From Photobacterium atrarenae (GTDB lineage Bacteria > Pseudomonadota > Gammaproteobacteria > Enterobacterales > Vibrionaceae), in NCBI RefSeq assembly GCF_024380015.1, contig NZ_CP101508.1, positions 2,294,902 through 2,358,901 of the forward strand: a stretch of 64,000 nucleotides of DNA. Reading direction: 5' to 3'. The stretch's first letter is position 1. The number at the start of each line of letters is the position of its first letter. Under the pieces are notes generated by a model, which worked only from the letters and a program-made list of their open reading frames with translations, did not search any database and was not told the origin of the DNA. Shown one piece after another: positions 18,103-26,682 of the stretch. Both the position numbers and the translations under genes were made by a program.

Positions 18103-18130
18103 GCCTTCTGCTGCCGTAGAAGGCTTTTTT
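18103..18130 (+). terminator. Terminator after the Lon-domain gene
   Basis: The stem GCCTTCT/AGAAGGC (18103-18109 and 18118-18124) is followed by TTTTTT. Confidence 0.85.
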
Positions 18131-18268
18131 GGTTTCCACACGCGACGATTGTGCTCTTTCGCTCCCATTTCGTGATATTTATTGCATACTCTCACTGGAA
18201 ACTTGGATTGCGACGCATAAAATCGCTACACTTGCCGATCCAAAATTTCCACAGCGGCCTTCCAGGCT

Positions 18269-19162
18269 ATGACAACAAAAACAACTCATACAAAGATAGT
18301 GGCTATCGGCGGCGGACATGGCCTAGGCCGTGTTCTGTCTGCACTGTCCAGCTACGGCCCCCAAGTAACGGGTATTGTCACCACCACAGATAATGGTGGC
18401 TCAACGGGTCGCATTCGCGCCTGCCAGGGCGGTATCGCCTGGGGGGATACCCGTAATTGTATCAATCAGTTAATTACCGAACCTTCTGTGGGTTCGATGA
18501 TTTTCGAATACCGGTTTCGGGGAAATGGCGAACTCAACGGCCATAACCTGGGCAACCTGATGCTAACCGCGTTAGATAACTTATCGATTCGACCACTGGA
18601 TGCCATCAACCTGATCCGCGACATGCTCAAAGTCGAGACCCAGATCGTCCCGATGTCTGAGCACCCTGCCGATCTGACCGCGATGCTACGCAATGGTGAC
18701 ATTGTTTCCGGAGAAACCAGCGTTGATGAACTCAACGAGGTGCCGTTGCGCCTCTATGTTGAGCCGGCAGTTCCGGCAACGAAAGAAGGTGTTCAGGCTA
18801 TTGAACACGCTGACTTAATTTTACTTGGCCCCGGCAGCTTTCTCACCAGCGTGATGCCCCCCTTGCTCTTGAAAGAAGTCAAACAAGCTTTAAAGCGTAG
18901 CCAGGCGAAAATTATTTTTATTACCAACCTGGATAAGGAAAAAGGACCGGCGGGTGCGATGACGCTGGAAACGATGCTGCACTGGTGCGAGCGTGCAATG
19001 GGTGGAAGAGCAGTCGATGGGGTGTTGACCGACCACCATCGACCTGAGCTGGCGCCACGCTATACCCAGATCATTGAAGCACTGGCCTCAAGTAATCACG
19101 AATGGCGCCATAATCGAGAAAGGCTAAAAGAGGCGATTGATAAGCTCATCGTTGCTGGCTAA
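18269..19162 (+). CDS. yvcK: YvcK/CofD-like protein (UDP-GlcNAc-binding family)
   Basis: A 297-residue protein (E. coli YbhK is the counterpart). The N-terminal motif VAIGGGHGLGRVLSALS is followed by VTTTDNGGSTGR, both typical of the CofD/YvcK nucleotide-binding fold, then WGDTRNCI and LLGPGSFLTSV. In Gram-positives YvcK binds UDP-GlcNAc and is needed for normal cell wall metabolism on gluconeogenic carbon; the role in Gram-negatives is little known. It sits between the moa operon and luxO, an order also known in Vibrio. The upstream Shine-Dalgarno is weak (AGG). Its last 39 bases overlap the convergent luxU. Confidence 0.85.
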   Translation: MTTKTTHTKIVAIGGGHGLGRVLSALSSYGPQVTGIVTTTDNGGSTGRIRACQGGIAWGDTRNCINQLITEPSVGSMIFEYRFRGNGELNGHNLGNLMLTALDNLSIRPLDAINLIRDMLKVETQIVPMSEHPADLTAMLRNGDIVSGETSVDELNEVPLRLYVEPAVPATKEGVQAIEHADLILLGPGSFLTSVMPPLLLKEVKQALKRSQAKIIFITNLDKEKGPAGAMTLETMLHWCERAMGGRAVDGVLTDHHRPELAPRYTQIIEALASSNHEWRHNRERLKEAIDKLIVAG

Positions 19163-19483
19163 CTGCTTGTACTCCAGCGCCATTCCCTGAACCATCTGCC
19201 TGAACTCAGGCAGATGCTCCTGCATCCAGTCCGCTTGCCCCTGTTTCATTCGAGACTCGCATTCCTGTGCCATTTCAGCTAAATCGTCGGCGCCAAAGCT
19301 GGCCGCACTACTTTTAATCGCATGGCTGATCTCTCTGACCTGACTCACAGACGGCTGGTCTGAAAGCTGGCGCAGATACTGTTCTAACTCGTCACTGAAC
19401 ACTTTGAGCAACAGTGAAACGGTATCCTGACCAACTTCTTCAGCTAAGCGCTTAATGGTTGATGCGTTAATACTTGTTGTCAT
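19124..19483 (-). CDS. luxU: Phosphorelay protein LuxU
   Basis: A 119-residue single Hpt domain. The phosphorylated histidine is H54 in EISHAIKSSAASFGA. It carries phosphate from hybrid sensor kinases such as LuxN, LuxQ and CqsS to LuxO at low cell density. The ATG abuts the luxO stop (TAAATG), so the two are translated from one message. The gene ends inside the convergent yvcK 3' end, leaving no space for a separate terminator. Confidence 0.93.
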   Translation of the reverse strand: MTTSINASTIKRLAEEVGQDTVSLLLKVFSDELEQYLRQLSDQPSVSQVREISHAIKSSAASFGADDLAEMAQECESRMKQGQADWMQEHLPEFRQMVQGMALEYKQLASNDELINRLF

Positions 19484-20977
19484 TTATTTCGTCTCCCTGT
19501 TACTACCAGCCCCATCCTGCCAGGTCTGCAGTTTTCGATAAATCGTTGATGGGCTTACTTCCAATAAGCCCGCAGCTCGCGGAATGTTACCATCACACGC
19601 ATTAATTGCCGCTTGAATCGCTCGTTTCTCCACAACCCACAGCGGCTCTATTTCCGTGCGATCCGGGATCCGCTGAAACGCAGTTTCGGCAAGTCCCTCA
19701 GCGCTCGGGGGTTCCGCTGATTGCATATTCAGGCCCGAAGCCTGATGCATCTCGGTCGCTTGTAGTCCTGACGATGCAATTTCAGCGCCAATTCCGGCGT
19801 GTATCGGCGGAGGAACCATTTGCAAGGTCACTTCTTCACCAGAATTGAGGACCACGATGTTTCGGATCACATTCTGCAACTCACGCACATTGCCCGGCCA
19901 CGAATAACGCTGAAATAAATCAACCACTTCAGTCGAGAAGCGAGAGAAGTGCTTATGCTCTTCAACGGACATTAAAGCCAGCAAAGCATGGGCAATTTCT
20001 ATCACATCCTCGCCCCGCTCGCGCAAAGGCGGTAACGTAACCGGAATGACATGCAATCGGTAATATAGATCTTCGCGGAATCGCCCTTCCTGAACTTCCA
20101 CCCAGGGATTACGGTTGGTCGCACAAACAAAACGGACATCAACCTGGCTGGTTTTCGACGAGCCGACCTTCTGATAAGTCCCGGTTTGAATAAAGCGAAG
20201 CAATTTGCTTTGCAAATCCAAATCCATCTCGCACAGCTCATCCAAAAAGAGCGTACCATTGTTGGCCAGTTCAACGGCCCCTTTGCGCTCCGTTGAGGCG
20301 CCGGTAAACGCACCTTTCACATGCCCGAACAACTCGCTTTCAATTAACTCTTTCGGAATGGCCGCACAGTTGAGTGCAACAAAAGGCTGATTGCTCCTCG
20401 GACTCGCCGCATGAACCGCTTCGGCACAAACCTCTTTCCCGGTGCCGCTTTCACCCGTAATAAAGACCGTCGCCTTACTCGAAGCCGCCGACTCAATCAC
20501 CCGGTAAACCGCTTGCATCGGCAGGCTATTGCCGATGAAACCTTGGTATTGCGCACCTCCCTTACCGGGCTGTGATGTTTCCGATGCATCCGGCTCACCT
20601 GCACGCAAGGCATTATTGACAGTAATCCGCAGCCGGTCTGCTTCACAGGGTTTAATCAGAAAATCCTGGGCTCCATGCCGCATCGCTTCAACCGCAACAT
20701 CTATCGAGCCATGCGCGGTCATGATCACCACCGGAATATTGCCGTAATCCCGACGTACAGCTTCCAGCACCGCCATCCCGGGCATATCCGGTAAACGCAA
20801 ATCCAGTAAGATCAGATCCGGGGTTGCAGCCTTGATGGCATTGAGTGCTTCTGCGCCAGTCCCGACAATATTGACCACCAGCCCAAGAGGATTCAGGTAA
20901 GATTTGTACAAGGCCGCAACCGACGCGGTATCTTCAACCATTAAGACGTGTCGCTGTTGTGTAGACTTGCTCTCCAT
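19484..20977 (-). CDS. luxO: Quorum-sensing sigma-54 response regulator LuxO
   Basis: A 497-residue NtrC-family regulator. Receiver: phospho-acceptor D59 in [11 protein letters not shown]. Central AAA+ sigma-54 domain: Walker [15 protein letters not shown] loop and [11 protein letters not shown]-terminal Fis-type helix-turn-helix: [20 protein letters not shown]. When phosphorylated by LuxU it activates qrr sRNA genes. I chose ATG 20977 because GGAGG lies before it and the frame beyond has no site. The linker between the AAA+ domain and the helix-turn-helix is about 30 residues longer than I recall for V. cholerae LuxO. Confidence 0.94.
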   Translation of the reverse strand: MESKSTQQRHVLMVEDTASVAALYKSYLNPLGLVVNIVGTGAEALNAIKAATPDLILLDLRLPDMPGMAVLEAVRRDYGNIPVVIMTAHGSIDVAVEAMRHGAQDFLIKPCEADRLRITVNNALRAGEPDASETSQPGKGGAQYQGFIGNSLPMQAVYRVIESAASSKATVFITGESGTGKEVCAEAVHAASPRSNQPFVALNCAAIPKELIESELFGHVKGAFTGASTERKGAVELANNGTLFLDELCEMDLDLQSKLLRFIQTGTYQKVGSSKTSQVDVRFVCATNRNPWVEVQEGRFREDLYYRLHVIPVTLPPLRERGEDVIEIAHALLALMSVEEHKHFSRFSTEVVDLFQRYSWPGNVRELQNVIRNIVVLNSGEEVTLQMVPPPIHAGIGAEIASSGLQATEMHQASGLNMQSAEPPSAEGLAETAFQRIPDRTEIEPLWVVEKRAIQAAINACDGNIPRAAGLLEVSPSTIYRKLQTWQDGAGSNRETK

Positions 20978-21084
20978 TGCTCCTCCAACCCCCTTCTTTC
21001 TAAAGTAATTGTAATCAATAGAGAAAGAACGTGTTACTGCAAAGTTCAAATTTTCAATTTTGCCATAATGAATCGCATAATGAT

Positions 21085-21097
21085 TTGCAAAATGCAA
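21085..21097. promoter_or_regulatory. LuxO operator in the luxO-qrr intergenic region
   Basis: TTGCAAAATGCAA is a perfect TTGCA-N3-TGCAA palindrome, the consensus reported for LuxO sites at Vibrio qrr promoters. It lies about 100 bp upstream of the -24/-12 promoter, as expected for a sigma-54 enhancer. Confidence 0.8.
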
Positions 21098-21182
21098 ACA
21101 CACACAACCAAAACCGCAAACACGAACCACAAATTGCTCTGAGACCGCCGTAAAAAAGTACAATCAAGGATGACAAAAAAGT

Positions 21183-21197
21183 TGGCACGCCATCTGC
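21183..21197 (+). promoter_or_regulatory. Sigma-54 (-24/-12) promoter of the Qrr sRNA
   Basis: TGGCAC (21183-21188), five to six bases, then TGC (21195-21197) gives the invariant GG and GC spaced correctly. Transcription would begin near 21209. Confidence 0.85.
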
Positions 21198-21208
21198 ATT
21201 AACTAAAT

Positions 21209-21310
21209 TGACTCTTTCCTGAGAGTCAACCTAGCCAACTGACGTTGTTTGTGGAATTTTTTCACTTAAACAATGATGCCAACCGAAATCATTCCGGTTG
21301 GCTTTTTTTT
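21209..21310 (+). ncRNA. qrr1: Qrr quorum-regulatory small RNA (Qrr1 position)
   Basis: About 102 nt. The 5' hairpin GACTCT/AGAGTC is followed by the family's core CCTAGCCAACTGACGTTGTT (21230-21249), which base-pairs with target mRNAs such as luxR/hapR-type and luxO. A terminator stem GCCAACCG/CGGTTGGC (21278-21285 and 21295-21302) ends in eight T. Its place between luxO and uvrB, divergent from luxO, is that of Qrr1 in Vibrio. It acts with Hfq at low cell density. The 5' end is inferred from the promoter; the number of other qrr genes is unknown. Confidence 0.93.
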
Positions 21311-21340
21311 ATCTGTTAGAAAGGGATTGGGGCGAGCCGA

Positions 21341-23362
21341 TCAGCTGTTGGCGATAAACTGCTCTCGCATGGTGTGGATCTTATCGCGGATCTCAGCAGC
21401 CTTTTCAAACTCCAGATTCTGCGCCAAGTCATACATATCCGACTCCAACTTTTGAATTTCCAGCTCCAGCTGCTGCGGCGATAAAGTCGTGTAAGTCCCT
21501 TTTTGCTCTGCCACCTTGTGCAGCTGCTCCGCCTTATTCGCACGGCGCTTCCCGGGTTGACCCAGTTCCAGGATATCCGCAACGGCTTTATTGAGTGCTT
21601 GCGGCACGATGCCACGCGCTTCGTTATAAGCCTGCTGCTTTTCCCGGCGCCGGTTGGTCTCATTCATCGCCCGCTCCATTGAGCCGGTGATCCGGTCGGC
21701 ATACAAAATCGCTTTCCCTTCCAAATTTCGCGCCGCGCGACCGATGGTCTGGATCAGGGATCGCTCCGAGCGCAGGAAGCCCTCTTTATCAGCATCCAAT
21801 ATCGCCACCAGCGACACCTCCGGCATATCCAGCCCTTCGCGCAACAAGTTGATCCCGACCAGGACATCAAATTCTCCCAGTCGCAAGTCCCGGATGATCT
21901 CCACCCGCTCGACCGTATCGATATCCGAGTGCAGATACCGGACTTTCACGCCGTGCTCGTCCAGGTATTCTGTCAAATCCTCAGCCATCCGCTTGGTCAG
22001 TGTGGTGACCAGCACCCGCTCTCCCTTCGCTTCCCGAATACGAATTTCCGAGAGCAGGTCATCAACTTGGGTGGCCACCGGTCGCACTTCGATTTCCGGA
22101 TCCAGCAATCCGGTTGGCCGGACCACCTGTTCGGCAATTTCTCCCCCAGATTTCTCCACTTCGTAGTTACCCGGCGTCGCAGAGACATACAGAGTCTGCG
22201 GCGCCAGTGCTTCAAACTCTTCAAACTTGAGCGGCCGGTTATCCAGAGCCGACGGCAGCCGGAAACCATACTCCACCAGATTTTCTTTTCGCGAGCGGTC
22301 ACCACGGTACATCGCACCGATCTGGGACACCGTGACGTGGGACTCGTCGATGATCAACAGACCATCCGGCGGCAAGTAATCGAACAGGGTCGGCGGCGGC
22401 TCGCCTTCAGCCCGGCCACTGAGATAACGGGAGTAGTTTTCAATCCCGGAGCAGAAGCCCAACTCATTCATCATCTCGATATCAAACTGGGTTCGCTGGG
22501 CAATCCGCTGCTCCTCCACCAGCTTGTTATTCTCCATCAGCTGCTTACGCCGGCTTTCGAGCTCAACCTTGATTTGATCCACGGCTTCGAGGATCCGCTC
22601 ACGCGGGGTCACATAGTGTGTTTTCGGATAAATGGTTGCACGCGGCATATCTTTTTTCAGGATGGCACCGGTCAGCGGGTCAAACACGCTGATACAATCA
22701 ACTTCATCATCGAACAGCTCAATCCGCACGGCATCTTTTTCCGATTCTGCCGGGAAAATATCGATGACTTCACCGCGAACCCGGAAGGTCCCCCGCTCAA
22801 ACGCCATATCATTACGGGTATATTGCAACTCCGCCAACCGCCGCAGTATATCCCGTTGATCCAGCATATCGCCCCGACGCACATGGAGCATCATTTTCAG
22901 ATAAGAGTCCGGATCACCCAGGCCGTAAATCGCCGACACCGACGCAATGATGATCACGTCCCGCCGCTCCATCAACGCTTTGGTCGCCGACAAACGCATC
23001 TGCTCAATATGCGCATTCACCGATGCATCTTTTTCGATAAAAGTATCTGTGGTCGGTACATAGGCCTCAGGCTGATAATAATCATAGTAAGAGACAAAAT
23101 ACTCGACCGCATTGTTTGGAAAGAACTCTTTCATCTCTCCGTAGAGCTGGGCCGCCAGCGTCTTGTTCGGCGCCAGGATCAAAGTCGGACGATTCGCCTG
23201 AGCAATCACATTGGCAACCGTAAAGGTTTTACCTGAGCCGGTCACCCCCAGCAAGGTCTGATGCGCTAAGCCGGCATCCAACCCTTCCAGCAGTTGGTTA
23301 ATCGCCGTTGGCTGATCGCCGGAAGGCGAAAAGCGAGAAGACAGTTCGAACACTTTATCCAT
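21341..23362 (-). CDS. uvrB: Excinuclease ABC subunit UvrB
   Basis: A 673-residue DNA repair helicase-like protein, the same length as E. coli UvrB. It opens [18 protein letters not shown], with Walker [11 protein letters not shown], the beta-hairpin region [12 protein letters not shown] that clamps DNA, DEXX motif IIDESH, and helicase motif [12 protein letters not shown]. The C-terminal UVR domain ([20 protein letters not shown]) binds UvrC. It verifies damage after UvrA loading. It is convergent with qrr1. Any LexA box upstream was not seen clearly. Confidence 0.97.
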   Translation of the reverse strand: MDKVFELSSRFSPSGDQPTAINQLLEGLDAGLAHQTLLGVTGSGKTFTVANVIAQANRPTLILAPNKTLAAQLYGEMKEFFPNNAVEYFVSYYDYYQPEAYVPTTDTFIEKDASVNAHIEQMRLSATKALMERRDVIIIASVSAIYGLGDPDSYLKMMLHVRRGDMLDQRDILRRLAELQYTRNDMAFERGTFRVRGEVIDIFPAESEKDAVRIELFDDEVDCISVFDPLTGAILKKDMPRATIYPKTHYVTPRERILEAVDQIKVELESRRKQLMENNKLVEEQRIAQRTQFDIEMMNELGFCSGIENYSRYLSGRAEGEPPPTLFDYLPPDGLLIIDESHVTVSQIGAMYRGDRSRKENLVEYGFRLPSALDNRPLKFEEFEALAPQTLYVSATPGNYEVEKSGGEIAEQVVRPTGLLDPEIEVRPVATQVDDLLSEIRIREAKGERVLVTTLTKRMAEDLTEYLDEHGVKVRYLHSDIDTVERVEIIRDLRLGEFDVLVGINLLREGLDMPEVSLVAILDADKEGFLRSERSLIQTIGRAARNLEGKAILYADRITGSMERAMNETNRRREKQQAYNEARGIVPQALNKAVADILELGQPGKRRANKAEQLHKVAEQKGTYTTLSPQQLELEIQKLESDMYDLAQNLEFEKAAEIRDKIHTMREQFIANS

Positions 23363-24134
23363 GCGTAATTTCCGTCAATAACAGGGAGAGAGGAATTGTT
23401 GGTCTTCCCATTGTGCGACCCTATCAGCACTTGTCAATAAGCGCCCTGACGCCTTCACCAGGTTTCTTTTCTATGGCTTCCCCACCACCGAACAACGCCG
23501 CTCTCAGGGCTGCGTTGAAAAATGTTAAAAAACTCAGTGATAGGGATTGATTCGAGTATGTGATAAGCGTATTATCACCGCCCACGAACAAGATTACCCC
23601 TTGTTCTTCTATACTTCAAAGCTGTTCCGCAACACCTAAAATATCCCTTTTTCCCATTTTATGTCCTGTGATCATCCACAGCTTTTCCAGATGTAACTAA
23701 AATTCAATTCACAACATCTGTCGCAGACATTAAAGATTAAAGCAATTATTCTAATCGGTTCATATTCATCTTGAAGCTGCTATCGAACCCACCTGATTAC
23801 AACCGCTTACTCAGCAAATCCCATATAGAGCAATTCATCGCCAATTTGCGATCTGAGTATCCGTTTTATCTTTTATAAGCCAGACATCAACATAGTTATC
23901 CACAGTTTTCGTGGATAACTTAGTGTAAGCCTTGAGTTATCAAGGCTCGCTAAAATCAAGTGATTTTTCCACGTGATTTTGAAATTCTGTTTTGCACCGC
24001 AAAAACTCGCACTCTGTACGATCCGCAGCTATGGTCTGCACACCTATTTCTCGCTGCCCTCAGCAGCTACCTGAGTCCCCGGATAAAAATCTGCTCATTT
24101 TTCAGCCACCCAAAATCAATTTATCGCAACCGTG
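23363..24134. other. Long intergenic region with DnaA-box-like sequences
   Basis: About 770 bases between uvrB and tRNA-Asn with no credible gene; stops are frequent in all frames. TTATCCACA at 23896-23904 is a perfect DnaA box and faces GTGGATAAC (23911-23919), so that GTTATCCAC and GTGGATAAC form a 9-bp inverted repeat with a 7-nt centre. TCATCCACA at 23672-23680 differs from the box at one base. No other features were recognised. Confidence 0.5.
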
Positions 24135-24163
24135 TTGACACACTCAGGCCAGATGGCTAGTAT
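24135..24163 (+). promoter_or_regulatory. Sigma-70 promoter of tRNA-Asn
   Basis: A consensus -35 TTGACA (24135-24140), exactly 17 bp, then -10 TAGTAT (24158-24163), placing the start about 10 nt before the tRNA. Confidence 0.85.
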
Positions 24164-24179
24164 CTGAACCCATATCGAT

Positions 24180-24255
24180 TCCCCCTTAGTTCAGTCGGTA
24201 GAACGGCGGACTGTTAATCCGTATGTCGCTGGTTCAAGTCCAGCAGGGGGAGCCA
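24180..24255 (+). tRNA. tRNA-Asn (anticodon GTT)
   Basis: A 76-nt tRNA with encoded CCA. Acceptor stem TCCCCCT/AGGGGGA with G-C pairs, D-loop AGTCGGTAGA, anticodon GTT at 24213-24215 (positions 34-36), and T-arm GCTGG-TTCAAGT-CCAGC. A terminator with the stem AGCCCTGGTC/GACCGGGGCT follows at 24264-24291. Confidence 0.97.
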
Positions 24256-24496
24256 AATTCTAGAGCCCTGGTCGCAAGACCGGGGCTTTTTCGTTTTCAG
24301 TACGGCAATATGATCGCTGCGCGCTCAATGTCGCTGGCGGAAGGCCGCCCCGTCCAAGTCCAGCAGGGGGAGCCAAATTCTAGAGCCCTGGTCGCAAGAC
24401 CGGGGCTTTTTTCGTTTTTAGTACGACAACATGACCGCTGCGCGCTCAATGTCGCTGGCGGGAGGCCACCCCGTCCAAGTCCAGCAGGGGGAGCCA
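24239..24496 (+). repeat. About 120-bp tandem repeats of the tRNA-Asn 3' end, terminator and spacer (before the intron)
   Basis: The tRNA 3' end AAGTCCAGCAGGGGGAGCCA (24236-24255) recurs exactly at 24356-24375 and 24477-24496, spaced 120 and 121 bp. The first two copies are followed by AAATTCTAGAG, a tetraloop terminator (24264-24291 and 24384-24412) and a spacer with GCTGCGCGCTCAATGTCGCTGG. The third copy is cut after CCA by the intron. The spacer keeps ATGTCGCTGG of the real tRNA and TTCAGT-like traces, so the copies look like decayed tRNA-Asn genes with an altered T-loop; none can fold as a tRNA. Confidence 0.85.
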
Positions 24497-26385
24497 ATCG
24501 AGTAGGAGGAGGCCTCACGGCCTCCGTCCTCTCACACCACCGTACAAGCGTGGGTCGCATACGGCGGTTCCGAATATATTTTCAGTGACTCGTACCCATC
24601 TCGCAACGAGTACAGACCCATCTCCTTGAACCATTTCATTGGCATGGCCTGATTGAGCTGGGGCGATAAAGCCAAGTGCCACCACCCTTTATCTGACATC
24701 GCCAGCTTCCACGCATTGCGTTCGCTTACACCCTCTTGGCGTAACCATGTCGCTATGCTGTATCTGCGCTTGCGCTGCTTGAGGCGATAGCACCGTAAGC
24801 GCCGCCTTATCCATTCATCCAAGCGCTGCATCGCGCTTTTCCGTATGGCAAGCTTGAAATAGTGTTGCCAACCTCTTAGGTATTGAGTGAGTTCGACTAG
24901 GACTGTCTTCAACTCTCGCCCTCGATTCCGCTTCGTTATTTGACGCACTCGCTTCTTCATCTGAGTTTGTGCTGTCTTCGAGATATGGATGCTTCCATCT
25001 CGTTGAAAGCGATGGCCTAGGTAAGTCCGCTCTGTCACTCTCGTTGCCGCACTTTTCTCACGGTTAACCCTGAGTTTCAGTTTCTGCTCCAAGAACTCCG
25101 TGATTGAGGCTTTTACTCGATTGGCGGCTTCCTCACTGTGCACGTAGATTTGGCAGTCGTCTGCATATCGGCAGAACTTATGCCCTCTTCGCTCAAGCTC
25201 TTTATCCAACTCATCTAATACGATATTTGATAGCAGCGGAGATAATGGTCCACCCTGTGGCGTCCCTCGTTGCCTCTGCTCAACTAACCCGTTTCGCATT
25301 ATGCCTGCCTGTAGGTATGACCTGACCAGCTTCAGGACCCGTTTATCTGTGATGTCCTCCGATAGCCTGTGCATCAGTCTATCGTGGTTCACAGTATCGA
25401 AGTATTTCGCCAGGTCTATGTCGACTACATAACCCCGCCCCTCCCTGATGTAGTGGCTTGCTGCCACCAATGCATGGTGGGCACTGCGGTTAGGCCTGAA
25501 CCCATAACTGTTGCTTGAAAACTGAGGTTCGTAGATATCTGTCAGTACTGAGGTAATGGCCTGTTGGACTACCCTATCAAGTACAGTTGGGATACCTAGC
25601 TGCCTCACTCCCCCGCTAGGTTTGGGAATTTCTACACCCAGAACGGGTTGCGGTTGGTAGCTCCCGTCCAGAAGGCTCTGGCGGAGCGCTTGCCCATTAG
25701 AAGACTGCCGAAGCATCGAGATAGTCGCTGTTATGTCGAGTTTATCAACCCCAGCACATCCCTTGTTCTTCTTCACTCTTCTCAGGGCTTGGTTCAGATT
25801 TGTTGAGGAGCAGATCCGCTCCATCAACTGAGTTGAGGTCACCAAGACTCGTCCTCCTGTCTACGCCGATCATGCTTGTCATTCTTCGTGGCCATGAGCG
25901 TCACTTGCGGTGTTGCCCAGTAGTACGTAGAGATGTTGTTCATCTTGCTATGACCCCACATGATTGAGTGTCTAGTGACTGCTTCTTGATATATTCAGTT
26001 CCGGCCTTCCCTTGGGTTGTACTTCCCCAAGGTACTATGCCTTCTGCTGACTTCTTATTACCCGTCACACAACATCACTGTTGTATTAGTCTCATCCGAG
26101 ACAGGTCGTAAGATCTCCCGAGGTAAGACGTTGTTCTTTCCCTTGGCTGTGCCTGATTTACCCGTACACACTTCCCGTCGAGGCATTGGGCTGTTCTATA
26201 TATTGCTAGGTTACCCAAGTTGTACTGGCCTACTATCAGGTTTCTGTTCGTCACACCCAAGTTTTGCCGTTTGCTTCCTTCAGATCCCACCTCACGGTGG
26301 GCACCCTTGCATAGGCTAACGGTTCTCGCTCGACTGAGCCCGTAGAGGACTTTCACCTCCTAGAACAACGCCATGCTCGGCGCAC
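24497..26385 (-). mobile_element. Complete group II intron, 1,889 bp
   Basis: On the minus strand the element starts GTGCGCCGAGCATGGCG (from 26385), a standard group II 5' end, continues through AGGAGGTGAAAGTCCT, and ends with a domain V-like hairpin (about 24532-24568: GCCGTATGCG...TTGTACGG), a domain VI region and ...CTACTCGAT at 24497. Joining 24496 to 26386 restores the repeat junction GAGCCA-AATTCTAG present at the two neighbouring copies, so both ends are known to the base and there is no target duplication, as expected for retrohoming. Its 5' exon is the reverse complement of the terminator hairpin, 8 nt before the insertion, the habit of class IIC introns. Confidence 0.93.
24532..25845 (-). 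CDS. ltrA: Group II intron reverse transcriptase/maturase
   Basis: A 437-residue intron-encoded protein. The N-terminal reverse transcriptase block ALRRVKKNKGCAGVDKLD is followed by IPKPSGGVRQLGIPTVLDR, GFRPNRSAHHAL, the template-binding RGTPQGGPLSPLLSNIVLDE and the catalytic YADD near residue 226. The maturase (domain X) region includes LRGWQHYFKLA. No HNH endonuclease follows. TTG 25845 has AGGAGG 7 nt before it; the next codon is GTG and is an alternative. The frame is intact. The last dozen codons (PPYATHACTVV) run into the domain V helix of the intron RNA, and the stop lies 35 bp from the intron 3' end. Confidence 0.92.
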   Translation of the reverse strand: MVTSTQLMERICSSTNLNQALRRVKKNKGCAGVDKLDITATISMLRQSSNGQALRQSLLDGSYQPQPVLGVEIPKPSGGVRQLGIPTVLDRVVQQAITSVLTDIYEPQFSSNSYGFRPNRSAHHALVAASHYIREGRGYVVDIDLAKYFDTVNHDRLMHRLSEDITDKRVLKLVRSYLQAGIMRNGLVEQRQRGTPQGGPLSPLLSNIVLDELDKELERRGHKFCRYADDCQIYVHSEEAANRVKASITEFLEQKLKLRVNREKSAATRVTERTYLGHRFQRDGSIHISKTAQTQMKKRVRQITKRNRGRELKTVLVELTQYLRGWQHYFKLAIRKSAMQRLDEWIRRRLRCYRLKQRKRRYSIATWLRQEGVSERNAWKLAMSDKGWWHLALSPQLNQAMPMKWFKEMGLYSLRDGYESLKIYSEPPYATHACTVV

Positions 26386-26466
26386 AATTCTAGAGCCCTG
26401 GTCGCAAGACCGGGGCTTTTTCGTTTTCAGTACGACAATATGACCGCTGCGCGCTCAATGTCGCAG
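26386..26466 (+). repeat. Rest of the third tRNA-Asn repeat copy, beyond the intron
   Basis: AATTCTAGAG, the same terminator (26394-26421) and the spacer up to GCGCTCAATGTCGC match the copies at 24256 and 24376. The match ends at about 26465, where unique sequence begins, so this is the right border of the array. Confidence 0.85.
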
Positions 26467-26514
26467 ATCTGGGCGCCTCATTACCTCACCCATTACTTTT
26501 ACCAACAAACCACA

Positions 26515-26533
26515 GCAAATGAGAATCATTATC
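26515..26533. promoter_or_regulatory. Fur box upstream of rsxA
   Basis: GCAAATGAGAATCATTATC matches the 19-bp Fur consensus at 16 positions. It lies 150 bp before rsxA. A second partial match (AATGATAATT, about 26664) is just before the rsxA start. This suggests iron control of the rsx operon; that is inference. Confidence 0.6.
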
Positions 26534-26682
26534 ACAACGATATAGGCAAGCCTAGCGCAAAAGTCCTTGCAATGATTGGTGAAAAGCACATCAAACTTAA
26601 AAAACCCTGCTTCAGAGGAGTTGTTATAGCTTACACAAAGGAAGATAATATACGGATCTCGAGCAATGATAATTAAGACGGT

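Noticed and set aside
23308..23550. 80-codon plus-strand frame across the uvrB start
   Set aside because: Its first part is antisense to uvrB codons, it has no ribosome-binding site and no family resemblance.
26017..26319. 100-codon plus-strand frame inside the group II intron
   Set aside because: It lies antisense to structured intron RNA (domains I-III) and has no start site.
26440..26676. 78-codon plus-strand frame between the repeat array and rsxA
   Set aside because: It begins inside the repeat spacer, contains the Fur-like box and lacks a Shine-Dalgarno sequence; it is more likely leader DNA.
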